NCBI GenBank assembly: GCA_002339805.1
Contig: DDKW01000022.1
Coordinates: 2,618-21,868, forward strand
DNA from: Dehalococcoidia bacterium UBA2588
Lineage (GTDB): Bacteria > Chloroflexota > Dehalococcoidia > Lucifugimonadales > UBA3495
Length of the DNA stretch: 19,251 nt
Reading direction: 5' to 3'
Of this stretch, positions 1 through 8,094 are shown in pieces. Made by a program: the position numbers and the translations under genes. Under the pieces are notes generated by a model. It was given only the letters and a program-made list of their open reading frames with translations. It ran no database searches and was not told where the DNA came from. Each line of letters begins with the position of its first letter. Position 1 is the first letter of the stretch.

Positions 1-147
1 TGCTGCAGGTTCTGCTGCTGGTGCTGGTGCTGCAGAAGTAGTGGATTCTTCTGTGGAACCACCACATGCAACTACGAATGCGGCAAGCGCCATCAATAAA
101 ATTGACATTAACATAAATCGTTGAATGCCTTGCATTGAATGCTTCAT
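1..147 (-). CDS. Lipoprotein, N-terminal 49 residues only (runs off the left edge)
   Basis: The minus strand carries an ATG at 145-147 preceded by a very strong Shine-Dalgarno sequence (AGGAGGAGAA, complement of 151-160). The reading frame stays open to the window edge, giving 49 residues. The protein begins with a positively charged, hydrophobic signal peptide ending in the lipobox VVAC-GG (about residues 27-30), so the Cys is the likely lipidated N-terminus of an exported, membrane-tethered protein. A low-complexity Ala/Pro/Glu linker follows (TTSAAPAPAAEPAA); it also accounts for the GCT/GGT-rich repeats at positions 1-40. Lipoproteins of this form are often solute-binding subunits of ABC transporters, but the functional domain lies outside the window, so that is only a guess. 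Confidence 0.85.
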   Translation of the reverse strand, partial: MKHSMQGIQRFMLMSILLMALAAFVVACGGSTEESTTSAAPAPAAEPAA

Positions 148-184
148 GTGTTCTCCTCCTATAATTTTGTGAAAACTATTCAAT

Positions 185-207
185 TTACGGGATATTTTCG
201 CCCGTAA
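185..207 (-). other. Stem-loop in the leader of the left-edge lipoprotein gene
   Basis: TTACGGG (185-191) and CCCGTAA (201-207) form a perfect 7-bp inverted repeat around a 9-nt loop. It lies between the predicted promoter and the start codon of the lipoprotein gene, about 24 nt upstream of its Shine-Dalgarno sequence. It is not followed by a T-run in the direction of transcription, so it does not look like an intrinsic terminator. It may stabilise the leader RNA; any role is inference. Confidence 0.35.
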
Positions 208-246
208 CATAAAACTGGGATAGCTCGTGGCTAACCCTGAAGCTTA

Positions 247-276
247 ATTCTATTGGAGCTGCGTTACGATTGTCAA
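247..276 (-). promoter_or_regulatory. Sigma-70-type promoter of the lipoprotein gene
   Basis: On the minus strand there is a perfect -35 box TTGACA (complement of 271-276), an 18-bp spacer and a -10 box TAGAAT (complement of 247-252, 5 of 6 consensus). The predicted transcription start is near 240, giving a leader of about 93 nt before the ATG at 147. The leader holds a stem-loop and a strong ribosome binding site. Confidence 0.6.
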
Positions 277-471
277 ACGAAATCCATCATTCAAGAATCT
301 AATTCCGTAAATTTAGATGCATAATAAGACGTAATACGCTATTAATGCTACGCTATAGCGAGTTTATGGTTACAATAAAACATGTATTTGGTCGAATTGC
401 TAAATAGTTTGTTTGTATTTAGTATGCATAACGTAATAAGGGTTTTAGTCGTGTTTTAGAAGGGTGTTGCA

Positions 472-480
472 TGCTATAAT
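472..480 (+). promoter_or_regulatory. Extended -10 promoter upstream of dnaG-rpoD
   Basis: A perfect TATAAT lies at 475-480 with the extended -10 dinucleotide TG at 472-473. No good -35 box sits at 16-18 bp, which is tolerable for extended -10 promoters. The expected transcription start (about 487) is only 13 nt before the first ATG of dnaG at 500 and 25 nt before the in-frame ATG at 512, so the leader is very short. Confidence 0.5.
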
Positions 481-499
481 AAAGTACTAAGCATCGGCA

Positions 500-2332
500 A
501 TGAAATTCGTAATGGTGGTGGATTTGACTCAAGTCAGTGACATTAAAGATAAAGTCGATTTAGTCGAATATGTTTCCAAGCACGTGACATTGCAAAAGTC
601 AGGTCAGAATTTCAAAGCTAATTGCCCGTTCCATCAAGAAAAAACACCATCTTTTTATGTTTTCCCTGATAAACAAACTTGGAGATGTTTTGGAGCTTGC
701 GCCGATGGCGGCGATGTATTCAATTTCGTGATGAAAGTTCAAAACTTTGAATTTTCGGATGCTTTACAGCAATTGGCTGATGAGACTGGCGTTGTTCTAA
801 GAGCTAGAGATAAAGAAAAAGAAGAAGCGTCCTCCACATTGAAATCTATTAATCAGCTTGCTGGTGAATTCTTCTCTGAGGCATTAACTGGGCCTCAAGG
901 TAAATCCGTAATGGAATATTTATCAAAACGAAATATAGATCTGGGCACTATTGAAAGTTTTGGTCTTGGATTTAGCCTTCCTGATAACAAAACCCTAACC
1001 AACCGATTATTAGACATAGGTCACAAAGATGAAGATTTGATATCAGCTGGTATATGTAGGAGAAATGATTCCGGACAACTTTCTGAAGTGTTTCGCGGCA
1101 GATTGATGATTCCGATACGTGTTCGGAATGGTGATATTGCCGGATTCGGAGCTCGTACCTTAGACAATAGACAGCCTAAATATTTAAATTCACCACAAAC
1201 TCAAATATTTGATAAAAGCAGAATTCTTTACGGTATAGATAAAGCTTATCGAAGCATACAGAAAGATAATACAGTTGTGGTTGTGGAAGGCTACATGGAT
1301 GCAATTAGGGCTCACAAACATGGGTATTCTAATGTTGTAGCGTCTATGGGTACTGCATTGACAAGTTATCAAGTTGATCAGATCAAAGTAATGGCTGAAA
1401 ATGTAATAATGGCGCTTGATTCTGATGCTGCGGGTCAGCAAGCAACTGTTAGAAATCTAGATTCTTCTTGGAAGGTTTTTCAAAATGGGTCTAATACTAA
1501 ACGTAATTCTAGAGACATATTCAGATCAAGTAAGAATCCCATTATCAAAATTGCTTCGATGCCCAATGGAGAAGATCCGGACGATGTAATCAATCGGTCC
1601 ACAGAGGAATGGGATGACATATTGGAGCATGCAAAGCCCATGTTTTCATTTTTAATGGAGTCCCTTGGTGATATGCACGGCAAAGATGATGCAAGAGCTA
1701 AAACTCAATTGGTCGAATCACTGGCTCCTATAATTTTTTCAGTCTCTGATCCTATTGAACAGGAAGAATATGTGGAATCTTTACGAAACTACTTAGACGT
1801 CAAAGAAACCACCTTAATGGCGGCATTAAGGAATGCGAGAGAAAAACAAACTACTTCTAGGCCCACATTTCAAAGAGAGATCGATGTGGCAGGAAGTGGT
1901 GAAAATTATATAAATTACGACCCGCTAGAAGCTTTTTGTTTGAAAATTTTGCTTAACATACCAAATAAAACAGATTATCTAGAAGAAATTAAAGAAGAAT
2001 ATTTCAATGTGTTAGAAAATAAGACTATCTTATCTTTAATTAATCAAAATAAAGAAAAGGATTTAACTAACATGGAGTCAGGTGAGGTTCTCAATGCGAT
2101 TACCTATATCAATGGCCAGCAAGTTCCTCCTATGAATATTCCGGATCAAAATCAAGCACTACGACAAACCATTCATAGGTTGGAAGACCGTTACTTAAAG
2201 AATATAAAGTCTGAAGAAGAACTGATGTTTTCGCAAGAAGCCTTTACGGACTATGACAATCAGTCGGAGTCCATATTGAAGACTAATGAGAGAATTAAGT
2301 ATAATCAGACCAAAAATTTACGCGAGATATAA
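500..2332 (+). CDS. dnaG: DNA primase DnaG
   Basis: This gene encodes the replicative primase that makes RNA primers at the fork. The N-terminal CHC2 zinc domain carries CPFHQEKTPSF (ligands C42 and H45) and then C63 and C67 in WRCFGACADGGD. Note the C-x3-C spacing instead of the usual C-x2-C. The catalytic core contains PKYLNSPQT (227-234) and the TOPRIM motifs EGYMD (263-267) and ALDSDAAG (305-312, acidic metal ligands). An MPNGEDPDDV motif follows after a Ser/Asn-rich insert of about 20-25 residues. The C-terminal 150 residues, the expected helicase-binding region, are divergent. At 610 residues the length is normal. ATG at 500 is the longest start; ATG at 512 or GTG at 515/518 are alternatives, since none has a clear Shine-Dalgarno sequence. 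It is followed 24 bp later by rpoD. Confidence 0.96.
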   Translation: MKFVMVVDLTQVSDIKDKVDLVEYVSKHVTLQKSGQNFKANCPFHQEKTPSFYVFPDKQTWRCFGACADGGDVFNFVMKVQNFEFSDALQQLADETGVVLRARDKEKEEASSTLKSINQLAGEFFSEALTGPQGKSVMEYLSKRNIDLGTIESFGLGFSLPDNKTLTNRLLDIGHKDEDLISAGICRRNDSGQLSEVFRGRLMIPIRVRNGDIAGFGARTLDNRQPKYLNSPQTQIFDKSRILYGIDKAYRSIQKDNTVVVVEGYMDAIRAHKHGYSNVVASMGTALTSYQVDQIKVMAENVIMALDSDAAGQQATVRNLDSSWKVFQNGSNTKRNSRDIFRSSKNPIIKIASMPNGEDPDDVINRSTEEWDDILEHAKPMFSFLMESLGDMHGKDDARAKTQLVESLAPIIFSVSDPIEQEEYVESLRNYLDVKETTLMAALRNAREKQTTSRPTFQREIDVAGSGENYINYDPLEAFCLKILLNIPNKTDYLEEIKEEYFNVLENKTILSLINQNKEKDLTNMESGEVLNAITYINGQQVPPMNIPDQNQALRQTIHRLEDRYLKNIKSEEELMFSQEAFTDYDNQSESILKTNERIKYNQTKNLREI

Positions 2333-2341
2333 ATTTAGAAA

Positions 2342-2348
2342 GAGAAGG
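2342..2348 (+). promoter_or_regulatory. Ribosome binding site of rpoD
   Basis: GAGAAGG lies 8 nt before the ATG at 2357, in the 24-bp gap after the dnaG stop codon. It supports this start over the in-frame ATG 21 bp further on, and fits translation from a dnaG-rpoD transcript. Confidence 0.5.
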
Positions 2349-2356
2349 TTTACTAA

Positions 2357-4114
2357 ATGGTAATACGTGATCAAGGTATGGAACCAGAAGATTTCATGGA
2401 TGATGATAGCGGAGGTGCTAGCTCTTCAACTGACTTAACCGGCATTATTGATACAGCTGTTGGTGGGTCTAAAACAGATATTGAAGATGAATCTACAGTT
2501 CAAGAAGACAACGGAGCAGTAGTATCACAATTTCAATGGAATGTTAACAGAGAGTTAGGCGCTGATCCTACAGACAGTGATTTAGCTGAGGTGGAAAACG
2601 AAGAAACTGACTGGGATGCGGAAACAGAAAATCTTGAGGTGCTAGACGATCCGGTCCGTATGTATCTTAGAGAAATTGGAAGAGTAGGATTACTTAAAGC
2701 CCAAGAAGAAAAAGATTTAGCCCGCAAAATCGAAGGACAGAAGCATCTAAGGAAAACTCGCTTGGCTTTGGGACAGATCAGTGTAGAAGACTCTTCTCCA
2801 ACCGTATCTACTATCAAACCTGGCGTGATATATGATTCTAAATTTAATATTACAGGAGAACAGAGTTGGTCAGTCACTAAAATTTTCCTTAACAAAATTA
2901 TTATGGCTCAGCCATTGATTAACGCCCTAGGTGACGTTCTGGAAATAGATGACGATGATTGGACTTTGCCAAATTTAATTAATAACGACACATTTAGAGA
3001 TGCTATTGATGGAACTGTCACTGAAGAGTTTAGAGATTTAATGGTAGAGAAGTTAGGAGTTTCCCGGATTGAAGAATTGTATAGAAAAGTAATTAGCGGG
3101 GAACCAGAACAGGAAGAGGAAATAGAAGAAGAAATTAAAGAAGAAGAAGTAGATGGGAAAGTTATTGAAGTTAAAACATCTGCTGAGATGATTTATGAAC
3201 TTATGGTTGATTTGTCTCTTAACACTTGGTTAATTCCTGAGTCTATTTACGACGAAGGAAGATTTAAAGATTCAAATTTAAGTCAATTAGAAGCTTTTTC
3301 TTACGATGCGAATGGATTTAGCCTCCCGGATATCGATCCTAACCAAGGGAAATTGGCTAGTGGCTATTTCAGGAAGCTTAATATAAACGGAAACAATGCT
3401 CAGTCTCATTTGACTGAAGCGAACCTTAGGCTAGTGGTGAGTGTCGCTAAGAAATATATAGGGCGCGGGATGGCTCTTCTGGATATGATTCAAGAAGGAA
3501 ATATCGGATTAATTCGCGCTGTTGAAAAGTTTGATTACAGAAAAGGGTATAAATTTAGTACGTACGCGACTTGGTGGATTAGGCAAGCAATCACAAGAGC
3601 TATTGCAGATCAGGCAAGGACTATCAGAATTCCTGTTCATATGGTTGAAACAATAAATAAATTAATGAGACAACACCGTAGACTTTTACAGGAATATGGC
3701 AGGGAACCCACACCTGAAGAGATCGGTTTAGCTATGGAAATTGGTCCAGAAAAAGTAGAAGAGATCCTTAAAATTTCTCAAGAACCAGTCTCTTTAGAGA
3801 CCCCTATTGGTGAAGAAGAAGACTCACATTTGGGAGACTTTATTGAAGATAGGAACGCTCCTGCACCAGCTGATGCAGCCTCTTTCCAGTTGCTGAAAGA
3901 GCAAGTTAGTGAAGTGCTAGATACACTAACGGAGAGGGAAAGCCGAGTTCTTCAGTTGAGGTTTGGGTTAGAAGATGGGAGAGGCAGAACATTAGAAGAA
4001 GTGGGAAGAGAATTTGGAGTTACTCGTGAAAGAATTCGACAAATCGAGGCTAAAGCTCTTAGGAAATTAAGACATCCTACAAGGTCACGAAAATTGAGAG
4101 ATTTCCTGGAATAG
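2357..4114 (+). CDS. rpoD: Primary RNA polymerase sigma factor RpoD (SigA)
   Basis: This is the housekeeping sigma factor that directs RNA polymerase to promoters. All group-1 regions are present. Region 1.2 is [17 protein letters not shown] (97-113). Regions 2.1-2.4 (about 354-425) include the core-binding stretch [20 protein letters not shown] and the -10 recognition helix [20 protein letters not shown]. Region 3 (about 426-490) is followed by region 4 (about 518-585) with the helix-turn-helix [21 protein letters not shown] poorly conserved block of about 220 residues separates regions 1.2 and 2.1; it includes an almost purely acidic run at about 249-265. The N-terminal 95 residues are also very acidic, as in region 1.1. 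At 585 residues it is a full-length group-1 factor. It probably shares a transcript with dnaG. Confidence 0.97.
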   Translation: MVIRDQGMEPEDFMDDDSGGASSSTDLTGIIDTAVGGSKTDIEDESTVQEDNGAVVSQFQWNVNRELGADPTDSDLAEVENEETDWDAETENLEVLDDPVRMYLREIGRVGLLKAQEEKDLARKIEGQKHLRKTRLALGQISVEDSSPTVSTIKPGVIYDSKFNITGEQSWSVTKIFLNKIIMAQPLINALGDVLEIDDDDWTLPNLINNDTFRDAIDGTVTEEFRDLMVEKLGVSRIEELYRKVISGEPEQEEEIEEEIKEEEVDGKVIEVKTSAEMIYELMVDLSLNTWLIPESIYDEGRFKDSNLSQLEAFSYDANGFSLPDIDPNQGKLASGYFRKLNINGNNAQSHLTEANLRLVVSVAKKYIGRGMALLDMIQEGNIGLIRAVEKFDYRKGYKFSTYATWWIRQAITRAIADQARTIRIPVHMVETINKLMRQHRRLLQEYGREPTPEEIGLAMEIGPEKVEEILKISQEPVSLETPIGEEEDSHLGDFIEDRNAPAPADAASFQLLKEQVSEVLDTLTERESRVLQLRFGLEDGRGRTLEEVGREFGVTRERIRQIEAKALRKLRHPTRSRKLRDFLE

Positions 4115-4134
4115 TATCTTCTGACCCGTCCTTA

Positions 4135-4163
4135 TTTAGAACAGTAATATCGGGTGTTATACT
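4135..4163 (+). promoter_or_regulatory. Promoter for the zinc-ribbon/sortase pair
   Basis: A -10 box TATACT (4158-4163, 5 of 6) with an extended TG at 4155-4156 lies 17 bp after a weak -35 box TTTAGA (4135-4140, 4 of 6). The predicted start near 4170 precedes the strong ribosome binding site GGGAGGAA (4179-4186). This would uncouple the two small downstream genes from dnaG-rpoD. Confidence 0.45.
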
Positions 4164-4192
4164 CAGGTCATTGAATTTGGGAGGAATGTGTA

Positions 4193-4399
4193 GTGGAAGG
4201 GATTCAAATGCCCCAGTGTATGAAATGTGAAACTGGATGCTTGGTACCGTTATCAGATTATGGTGGACAAGGCGCAGCGGTACATTATAAAGCTTGGGTC
4301 TGCATCAACCCTATCTGTGGATTCAACATTAAAATTAGAAATGGCGAAATTCATCTAAATGAACCCATAAATTCTGGTAGCGCGCCACGAAGTAGGTAA
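4193..4399 (+). CDS. Small zinc-ribbon protein of unknown function
   Basis: This 68-residue protein has a Cys-rich N-terminus (QCMKCETGC) and a second Cys cluster (VCINPICGF) about 25 residues later. That arrangement suggests a small treble-clef or zinc-ribbon fold with one structural zinc. The C-terminus (NSGSAPRSR) looks disordered. The GTG start at 4193 is preceded by GGGAGGAA with 6-nt spacing. The ATG at 4208 also has a usable GGAAGG 7 nt upstream and would give a 63-residue protein, so the start is uncertain. It lies between rpoD and a sortase gene with a 39-nt gap to the latter. I do not recognise the family. RNA or nucleic-acid binding is common for such proteins but is not shown here. 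Confidence 0.7.
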   Translation: MEGIQMPQCMKCETGCLVPLSDYGGQGAAVHYKAWVCINPICGFNIKIRNGEIHLNEPINSGSAPRSR

Positions 4400-4438
4400 T
4401 TATTTCAAGGTTTTGCGACAGTCGATTGGAGGCAACTC

Positions 4439-5191
4439 TTGTTAACTGGTTATGATGATCTACTAAGACGCAAAAAGTCTGCATTCCGCAAAATATCCGT
4501 TTCATTGATAACATTAGGTCTAGTTTTTGTGTTCGTAGCCATAATTTTATGGTTGCCGATCAATGAAAATACTACAGATGGATTAAAGCCAGTTACGCAA
4601 GCTTACTCGAATACATCATTAAGTAACTCTAAGGACTCTCCCAATTGGTCTGTTCCTAAACAGTTTAACCCGGTATATTCTGACATTGATACTTCTAGTC
4701 TTGACATAATGCAAGGGCAAACCGTTGGGAGCATATCGAGTTCAAGTACTATCATTATTCCGATAATTAATCTTTCAGCAAAGATTGAGCCATTAGTTCT
4801 AAACAATGACAAGGATGAGCCGTACTATGCTAGTCCTAAGAATTCTGCCGGTCACCTCCCTACTAGTGCTAATCCTGGAGAAGAAGGAAGTGTTTGGTTG
4901 TTTGGACATTTAGAAAGCCCATTTACCAGGGAAGGATCGGTGTTTTGGGACATTCCCAAACTGGAAGAAGCATTACGGAATAACGAGAATGTGAATGCCA
5001 TATTAGAAAATGACTCACAAAGATTTGTATATAGACTAAAATCCATTTCGATAATAGATGAAGATCAATTTGAAACACATGAGTCTTCTCGAGCTACACT
5101 TCATATAGTTACTTGTTATCCAAGGCTTAAATATGACAAACGGATGGTAGTGAATGGAGAATTAGTTGTAGTAGATTCGCTTTTTGATTAG
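4439..5191 (+). CDS. Sortase family transpeptidase (class D/E/F-like)
   Basis: A short basic cytoplasmic N-terminus (RRKKSAFRK) precedes one membrane helix (about 20-40) and a Ser/Thr/Asn-rich linker (about 42-105). The C-terminal sortase domain (about 105-250) carries the catalytic His in WLFGHLES (H157), Cys in LHIVTCYP (C226) and Arg in KYDKRMVV (R235), the full sortase triad. Sortases cleave sorting signals of exported proteins and join them to surface amines or process pilins. The TTG start at 4439 is supported by GGAGG at 4428-4432 with 6-nt spacing. It follows the zinc-ribbon gene by 39 nt. Its stop codon overlaps the stop codon of the convergent CBS-domain gene. No protein in the window shows an LPxTG-like signal, so its substrate is unknown. 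Confidence 0.88.
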   Translation: MLTGYDDLLRRKKSAFRKISVSLITLGLVFVFVAIILWLPINENTTDGLKPVTQAYSNTSLSNSKDSPNWSVPKQFNPVYSDIDTSSLDIMQGQTVGSISSSSTIIIPIINLSAKIEPLVLNNDKDEPYYASPKNSAGHLPTSANPGEEGSVWLFGHLESPFTREGSVFWDIPKLEEALRNNENVNAILENDSQRFVYRLKSISIIDEDQFETHESSRATLHIVTCYPRLKYDKRMVVNGELVVVDSLFD

Positions 5192-6390
5192 GGAGTGGAT
5201 TGTTCGTTTATTTCTGCGTTGGATTTAGGTTTTATCCTTAAGCGCCTGAGACGCCTTCCTATCACGGATATGACTTGAATAGTACATGTTTCGGTATCTA
5301 CGATATCCCCTAGAATTGGCATGCGGCCTAGTTGCTGGAATACATAACCGCCAACTGTATCAACGCCAAAGTCGTCTACTTCTATAGTGAACATTTTTGA
5401 AATATCGTCAATTGGTACCGCGGCGTTAACAATGGCTTCTCCATTTTGAAGTTTTACGATTTCGGGATTATTATTCTTGGTGAATTCGTCCTCGATTTCT
5501 CCTACTATTTCTTCTAGGAGGTCTTCCATAGTTACTAGACCTTCAGTTCCACCGAATTCATCTACTACAATTGCCATTTGAATAGCATTTTCTTGCAGTT
5601 CTGTAAGAAGATCATCTACCAGTTTTGATTCTGGTATGAAATGGGCGGGGCGTATATGATCATTAATGTTGAATTCTTCCTCTTTTGTCTGTGTAAGTAG
5701 TAACAAATCCAGAGAGTGAATTATTCCGATGATTTCATCGTGGCTATTTTGGTATACAGGTAACCGTGTATGGCCACTGTTTACAACAGTATCTATGATA
5801 GTTACCAAGTCCGATTCTATATTTACAGTAATCATATCCAGCCTTGGTATCATGACTTCTCGGACTGTAGTGTCGTTGAGTTCTAGAATGGATTTAATCA
5901 TTTCTTTGTCTTCAGAATCTAGATTGCCTAGTTCTGCTTCTCTAAGAACTAGGTCTTCAACTTCAACTTCAGTTTCTGTTTCAGTGCCATTAGATGAGCC
6001 GTTGGTGTCATTAGCGTTATTATTAGTAATAGAGTCAAATGCTTCTATCATGGGTGCGGTAATTGAAGTTCTTAAAGTAGCTGCTTGTTTACTAATGTAT
6101 TCTAGTAAAATTTCTAGAGATACCACAGATAGTAAGGCAGCTAGAATTCCGTAAAACATTGACGGATAATAATGAATTACTAAGCTGTAAGCGGACGCTC
6201 CTACTGTGATTGCGGAAATTGTATTAAGTGACTGGATTACGATTTCTAAGGAAGGTCTGGTTCGTGATGCTCGCGATGACATGGTTTTGATCATCAGACG
6301 TAGATACCCATAAATTATTATAGATAAACCTAAGGTTATCAGAATTATTAATATTGAAGCATTACTTAGTGATAAATGATCAGTATCCAT
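5188..6390 (-). CDS. CNNM/CorC-HlyC family membrane protein with CBS pair
   Basis: The N-terminus has about three hydrophobic segments (12-33, 50-73, 77-95), followed by an Asn/Thr/Glu-rich acidic linker (120-146). A CBS-domain pair follows (about 176-300), with hallmark motifs VREVMIPRLDMITV (176-189), SGHTRLPVY (205-213) and VVDEFGGTEGLVTMEDLLEE (275-294). The C-terminal CorC/HlyC transporter-associated domain spans about 308-388 (GVDTVGGYVF). Family members are linked to Mg2+/Co2+ efflux or metal homeostasis and were historically named hemolysin-like. The membrane part is shorter and more divergent than a typical CNNM (DUF21) domain. It lies 58 bp downstream of glmU on the same strand and may share its transcript. 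The ATG at 6390 has only a weak upstream AGG. The reading frame stays open further upstream but offers no obvious start. Confidence 0.88.
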   Translation of the reverse strand: MDTDHLSLSNASILIILITLGLSIIIYGYLRLMIKTMSSRASRTRPSLEIVIQSLNTISAITVGASAYSLVIHYYPSMFYGILAALLSVVSLEILLEYISKQAATLRTSITAPMIEAFDSITNNNANDTNGSSNGTETETEVEVEDLVLREAELGNLDSEDKEMIKSILELNDTTVREVMIPRLDMITVNIESDLVTIIDTVVNSGHTRLPVYQNSHDEIIGIIHSLDLLLLTQTKEEEFNINDHIRPAHFIPESKLVDDLLTELQENAIQMAIVVDEFGGTEGLVTMEDLLEEIVGEIEDEFTKNNNPEIVKLQNGEAIVNAAVPIDDISKMFTIEVDDFGVDTVGGYVFQQLGRMPILGDIVDTETCTIQVISVIGRRLRRLRIKPKSNAEINEQSTP

Positions 6391-6448
6391 ATTAGCGCCT
6401 ATGGCCAGTGGTTGAGACGCCGGAGCAAGTACCTCTACTTTTCCAGTC

Positions 6449-7795
6449 TTATTTATTGTCGAGTATTCTAGCAGGAATTCCTACAGCCCGTCTACCAGAA
6501 GGTATATCTTTGGTAACAACTGCACCTGCCCCAGTTAGGCAGTTATCCCCTATATTGACAGGTGCGACCAGCATTGTATCGCATCCGATGAAACTATTTG
6601 ATCCAATATTTGTGGGATGTTTTGATTCACCGTCATAATTACAAGTAATAGTACCAGCACCGATATTGGTCGCTTTGCCAATTACAGCGTCTCCTATGTA
6701 ACAGAAATGACCAGCTTTCACTGCTTCAGATAGAGTGCTGTTTTTCACTTCTACATGGTCTCCAAGTTCGACTCCGTTTTCGAGTATGGTATTTTCGCGC
6801 AGATGACAGTAGGGTCCAATTTTGCAGTCAGATGCTATGTTCGATTCTTCTATCGTGGAAGCATTAACTTCGCAATTATCACCTATTTCGGAATCAATAA
6901 TGGTGCTGTTTGGCCCAATGTTTGAATTTTCTCCGACTACTGTATTCCCCTTTAATATTGTATTTGGATGTATCGTAGTGTCAGACCCTATACAAACTGT
7001 ATCTTCTATGTAGACGGAGTCAGGGTTGTAGATTGTGACGCCAAGTGACATTAGTGTAATTATGATTTGTTCTTGCAGTATTTCAGTTGCGTTTGATAGT
7101 TGGATTCTATCATTCACTCCAAAAATTTCTAGAGGTGAATGAAGCTCGCTCGTACCTATCAATTCGCCTTGTTTATATCCAAGTTCCACTATGGAAGTGA
7201 TATAAGATTCAGGAGTGTCTAACTCTTTGAGTGATGCAATAAGTGGTTTAATTTTTTTAGTATTTATGCAATAAACCCCAGCATTTACCTCAGAGATCTC
7301 ATCTGGTTTGATTGAAGAATCTATTGCTTCTTCGATTCGTATTACCGATCCGGTCTGGTCGCGAATTACTCTCCCGTAGTCTTGTGCTGCCCTTCCGTTT
7401 AATGAGAGCACAGTAATAAGGTTGTTTTGGGTATTATGAGTATCGATCAACTGCGTTATGCTTTCTTCGGAAATAAGTGGCATATCACCATTTTGAATAA
7501 TTATATTGTCCGCAAGATCATCAGTTTGATCTAAATATGATAAAAATGCATCACCTGTCCCTTTGGGCTCTGCTTGGGTGATAAATTTAATCTCATTTCC
7601 CATGGCTTCATTTATAGCTTGATGATTATCTAGGGATACTACTACATTAATATCTTTAATTTCGAGTTTGGTTAGGGTTTTAACGGAGTAAGATAATAAT
7701 GGCTTTCCCAGGATAGTGTGTAGTACTTTTGGGGTACGTGACTTCATGCGCGTTCCCTTGCCTGCAGCAAGTATCAATCCAGACCATGTATTCAT
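6449..7795 (-). CDS. glmU: Bifunctional UDP-GlcNAc pyrophosphorylase / GlcN-1-P acetyltransferase GlmU
   Basis: GlmU acetylates glucosamine-1-phosphate with acetyl-CoA and couples the product to UTP, making UDP-GlcNAc for peptidoglycan and surface glycans. The N-terminal uridylyltransferase domain (1-228) has the nucleotide-binding loop LILAAGKGTRMKS (7-19), PKGTGDAF (77-84; most family members have GTGHA), NGDMPLI (102-108) and VNAGVY (170-175). The C-terminal left-handed beta-helix (about 255-448) has hexapeptide repeats and the active-site stretch GHFCYIGDA (362-370), including the expected catalytic His363, then NIGAGTITCNYDG (377-389). At 448 residues it is full length. The ATG at 7795 has a GGAG ribosome binding site 5 nt upstream. 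A weak -10 (GATAAT, complement of 7815-7820) lies in the short divergent gap. Confidence 0.96.
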   Translation of the reverse strand: MNTWSGLILAAGKGTRMKSRTPKVLHTILGKPLLSYSVKTLTKLEIKDINVVVSLDNHQAINEAMGNEIKFITQAEPKGTGDAFLSYLDQTDDLADNIIIQNGDMPLISEESITQLIDTHNTQNNLITVLSLNGRAAQDYGRVIRDQTGSVIRIEEAIDSSIKPDEISEVNAGVYCINTKKIKPLIASLKELDTPESYITSIVELGYKQGELIGTSELHSPLEIFGVNDRIQLSNATEILQEQIIITLMSLGVTIYNPDSVYIEDTVCIGSDTTIHPNTILKGNTVVGENSNIGPNSTIIDSEIGDNCEVNASTIEESNIASDCKIGPYCHLRENTILENGVELGDHVEVKNSTLSEAVKAGHFCYIGDAVIGKATNIGAGTITCNYDGESKHPTNIGSNSFIGCDTMLVAPVNIGDNCLTGAGAVVTKDIPSGRRAVGIPARILDNK

Positions 7796-7893
7796 AAGTG
7801 CTCCATAGAGTCCTATTATCTAATAAGATCAATGATACAATACCGTTTTGAGTGATAACTGCAAAAAAACACCTAGTTATGGAGGATATTCTT

Positions 7894-8073
7894 ATGGATG
7901 AACTTTCCAACGAAGAAATTAGAACCTGCGCAAAATTGTCAGGTATTGATATACCTGATCATCTATTAGAACAGGTAGGATATAACATAAATGGCACTAT
8001 AAAGGCATTAAATTCAATTCAAATATCTGGGCTAGAAAATGTAGAAGCCTTACCCATAATTACCAAAGACTAA
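7894..8073 (+). CDS. GatC/AtzG-like small accessory subunit for the adjacent amidase
   Basis: This 59-residue protein starts LSNEEIRTCAKLSGIDIPD and continues with a helical stretch ending near NVEALPII. The layout matches GatC and the AtzG-like/DUF4089 proteins: a short N-terminal helix, a LakL/G-[IL] stretch, a long helix and a terminal acidic-Pro motif. Those proteins bind and stabilise amidase-signature partners (GatA; AtzE in 1-carboxybiuret hydrolysis). The gene ends 21 nt before an amidase gene, which supports the pairing. I chose ATG 7894 because GGAGG (7881-7885) precedes it by 8 nt. GTG at 7852 would give 73 residues, and ATG at 7879 would start 2 nt before that GGAGG, so neither is favoured. 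TACAAT at 7836-7841 may be its -10 box. Similarity is by pattern only. Confidence 0.6.
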   Translation: MDELSNEEIRTCAKLSGIDIPDHLLEQVGYNINGTIKALNSIQISGLENVEALPIITKD

Positions 8074-8094
8074 ATATAAAAAAGGAGATTCCAG

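Larger units (their letters stand above)
148..499. other. 352-bp divergent intergenic region between the lipoprotein gene and dnaG
   Basis: No credible coding region was found here. The stretch holds the lipoprotein leader and promoter (minus strand, about 148-276), an extended -10 promoter for dnaG (472-480), and between them several short repeats. TACGCTAT occurs at 335-342 and again at 349-356, the second copy running into the perfect palindrome CGCTATAGCG (351-360). ACGTAATA occurs at 329-336 and 431-438. These could be operator sites, but nothing in the window identifies a binding protein. I saw no tRNA or recognisable structured RNA. Confidence 0.5.

Noticed and set aside
1..45. Simple-sequence repeat at the left edge (GCTGCTGGTGCTGGTGCTGC)
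   Set aside because: It is coding: the minus strand reads an Ala/Pro-rich linker of the lipoprotein, which explains the repetition.
4124..4155. Possible terminator after rpoD (ACCCG at 4124-4128, CGGGT at 4151-4155)
   Set aside because: The stem is only 5 bp with a 22-nt loop and no T-run; the same stretch makes a better promoter for the next gene.
5729..6154. Plus-strand open frame of 141 codons inside the CBS-domain gene
   Set aside because: It is antisense to well-conserved CBS motifs, is rich in Ser/Val from reverse-complemented codons, and has no ribosome binding site or recognisable domain.
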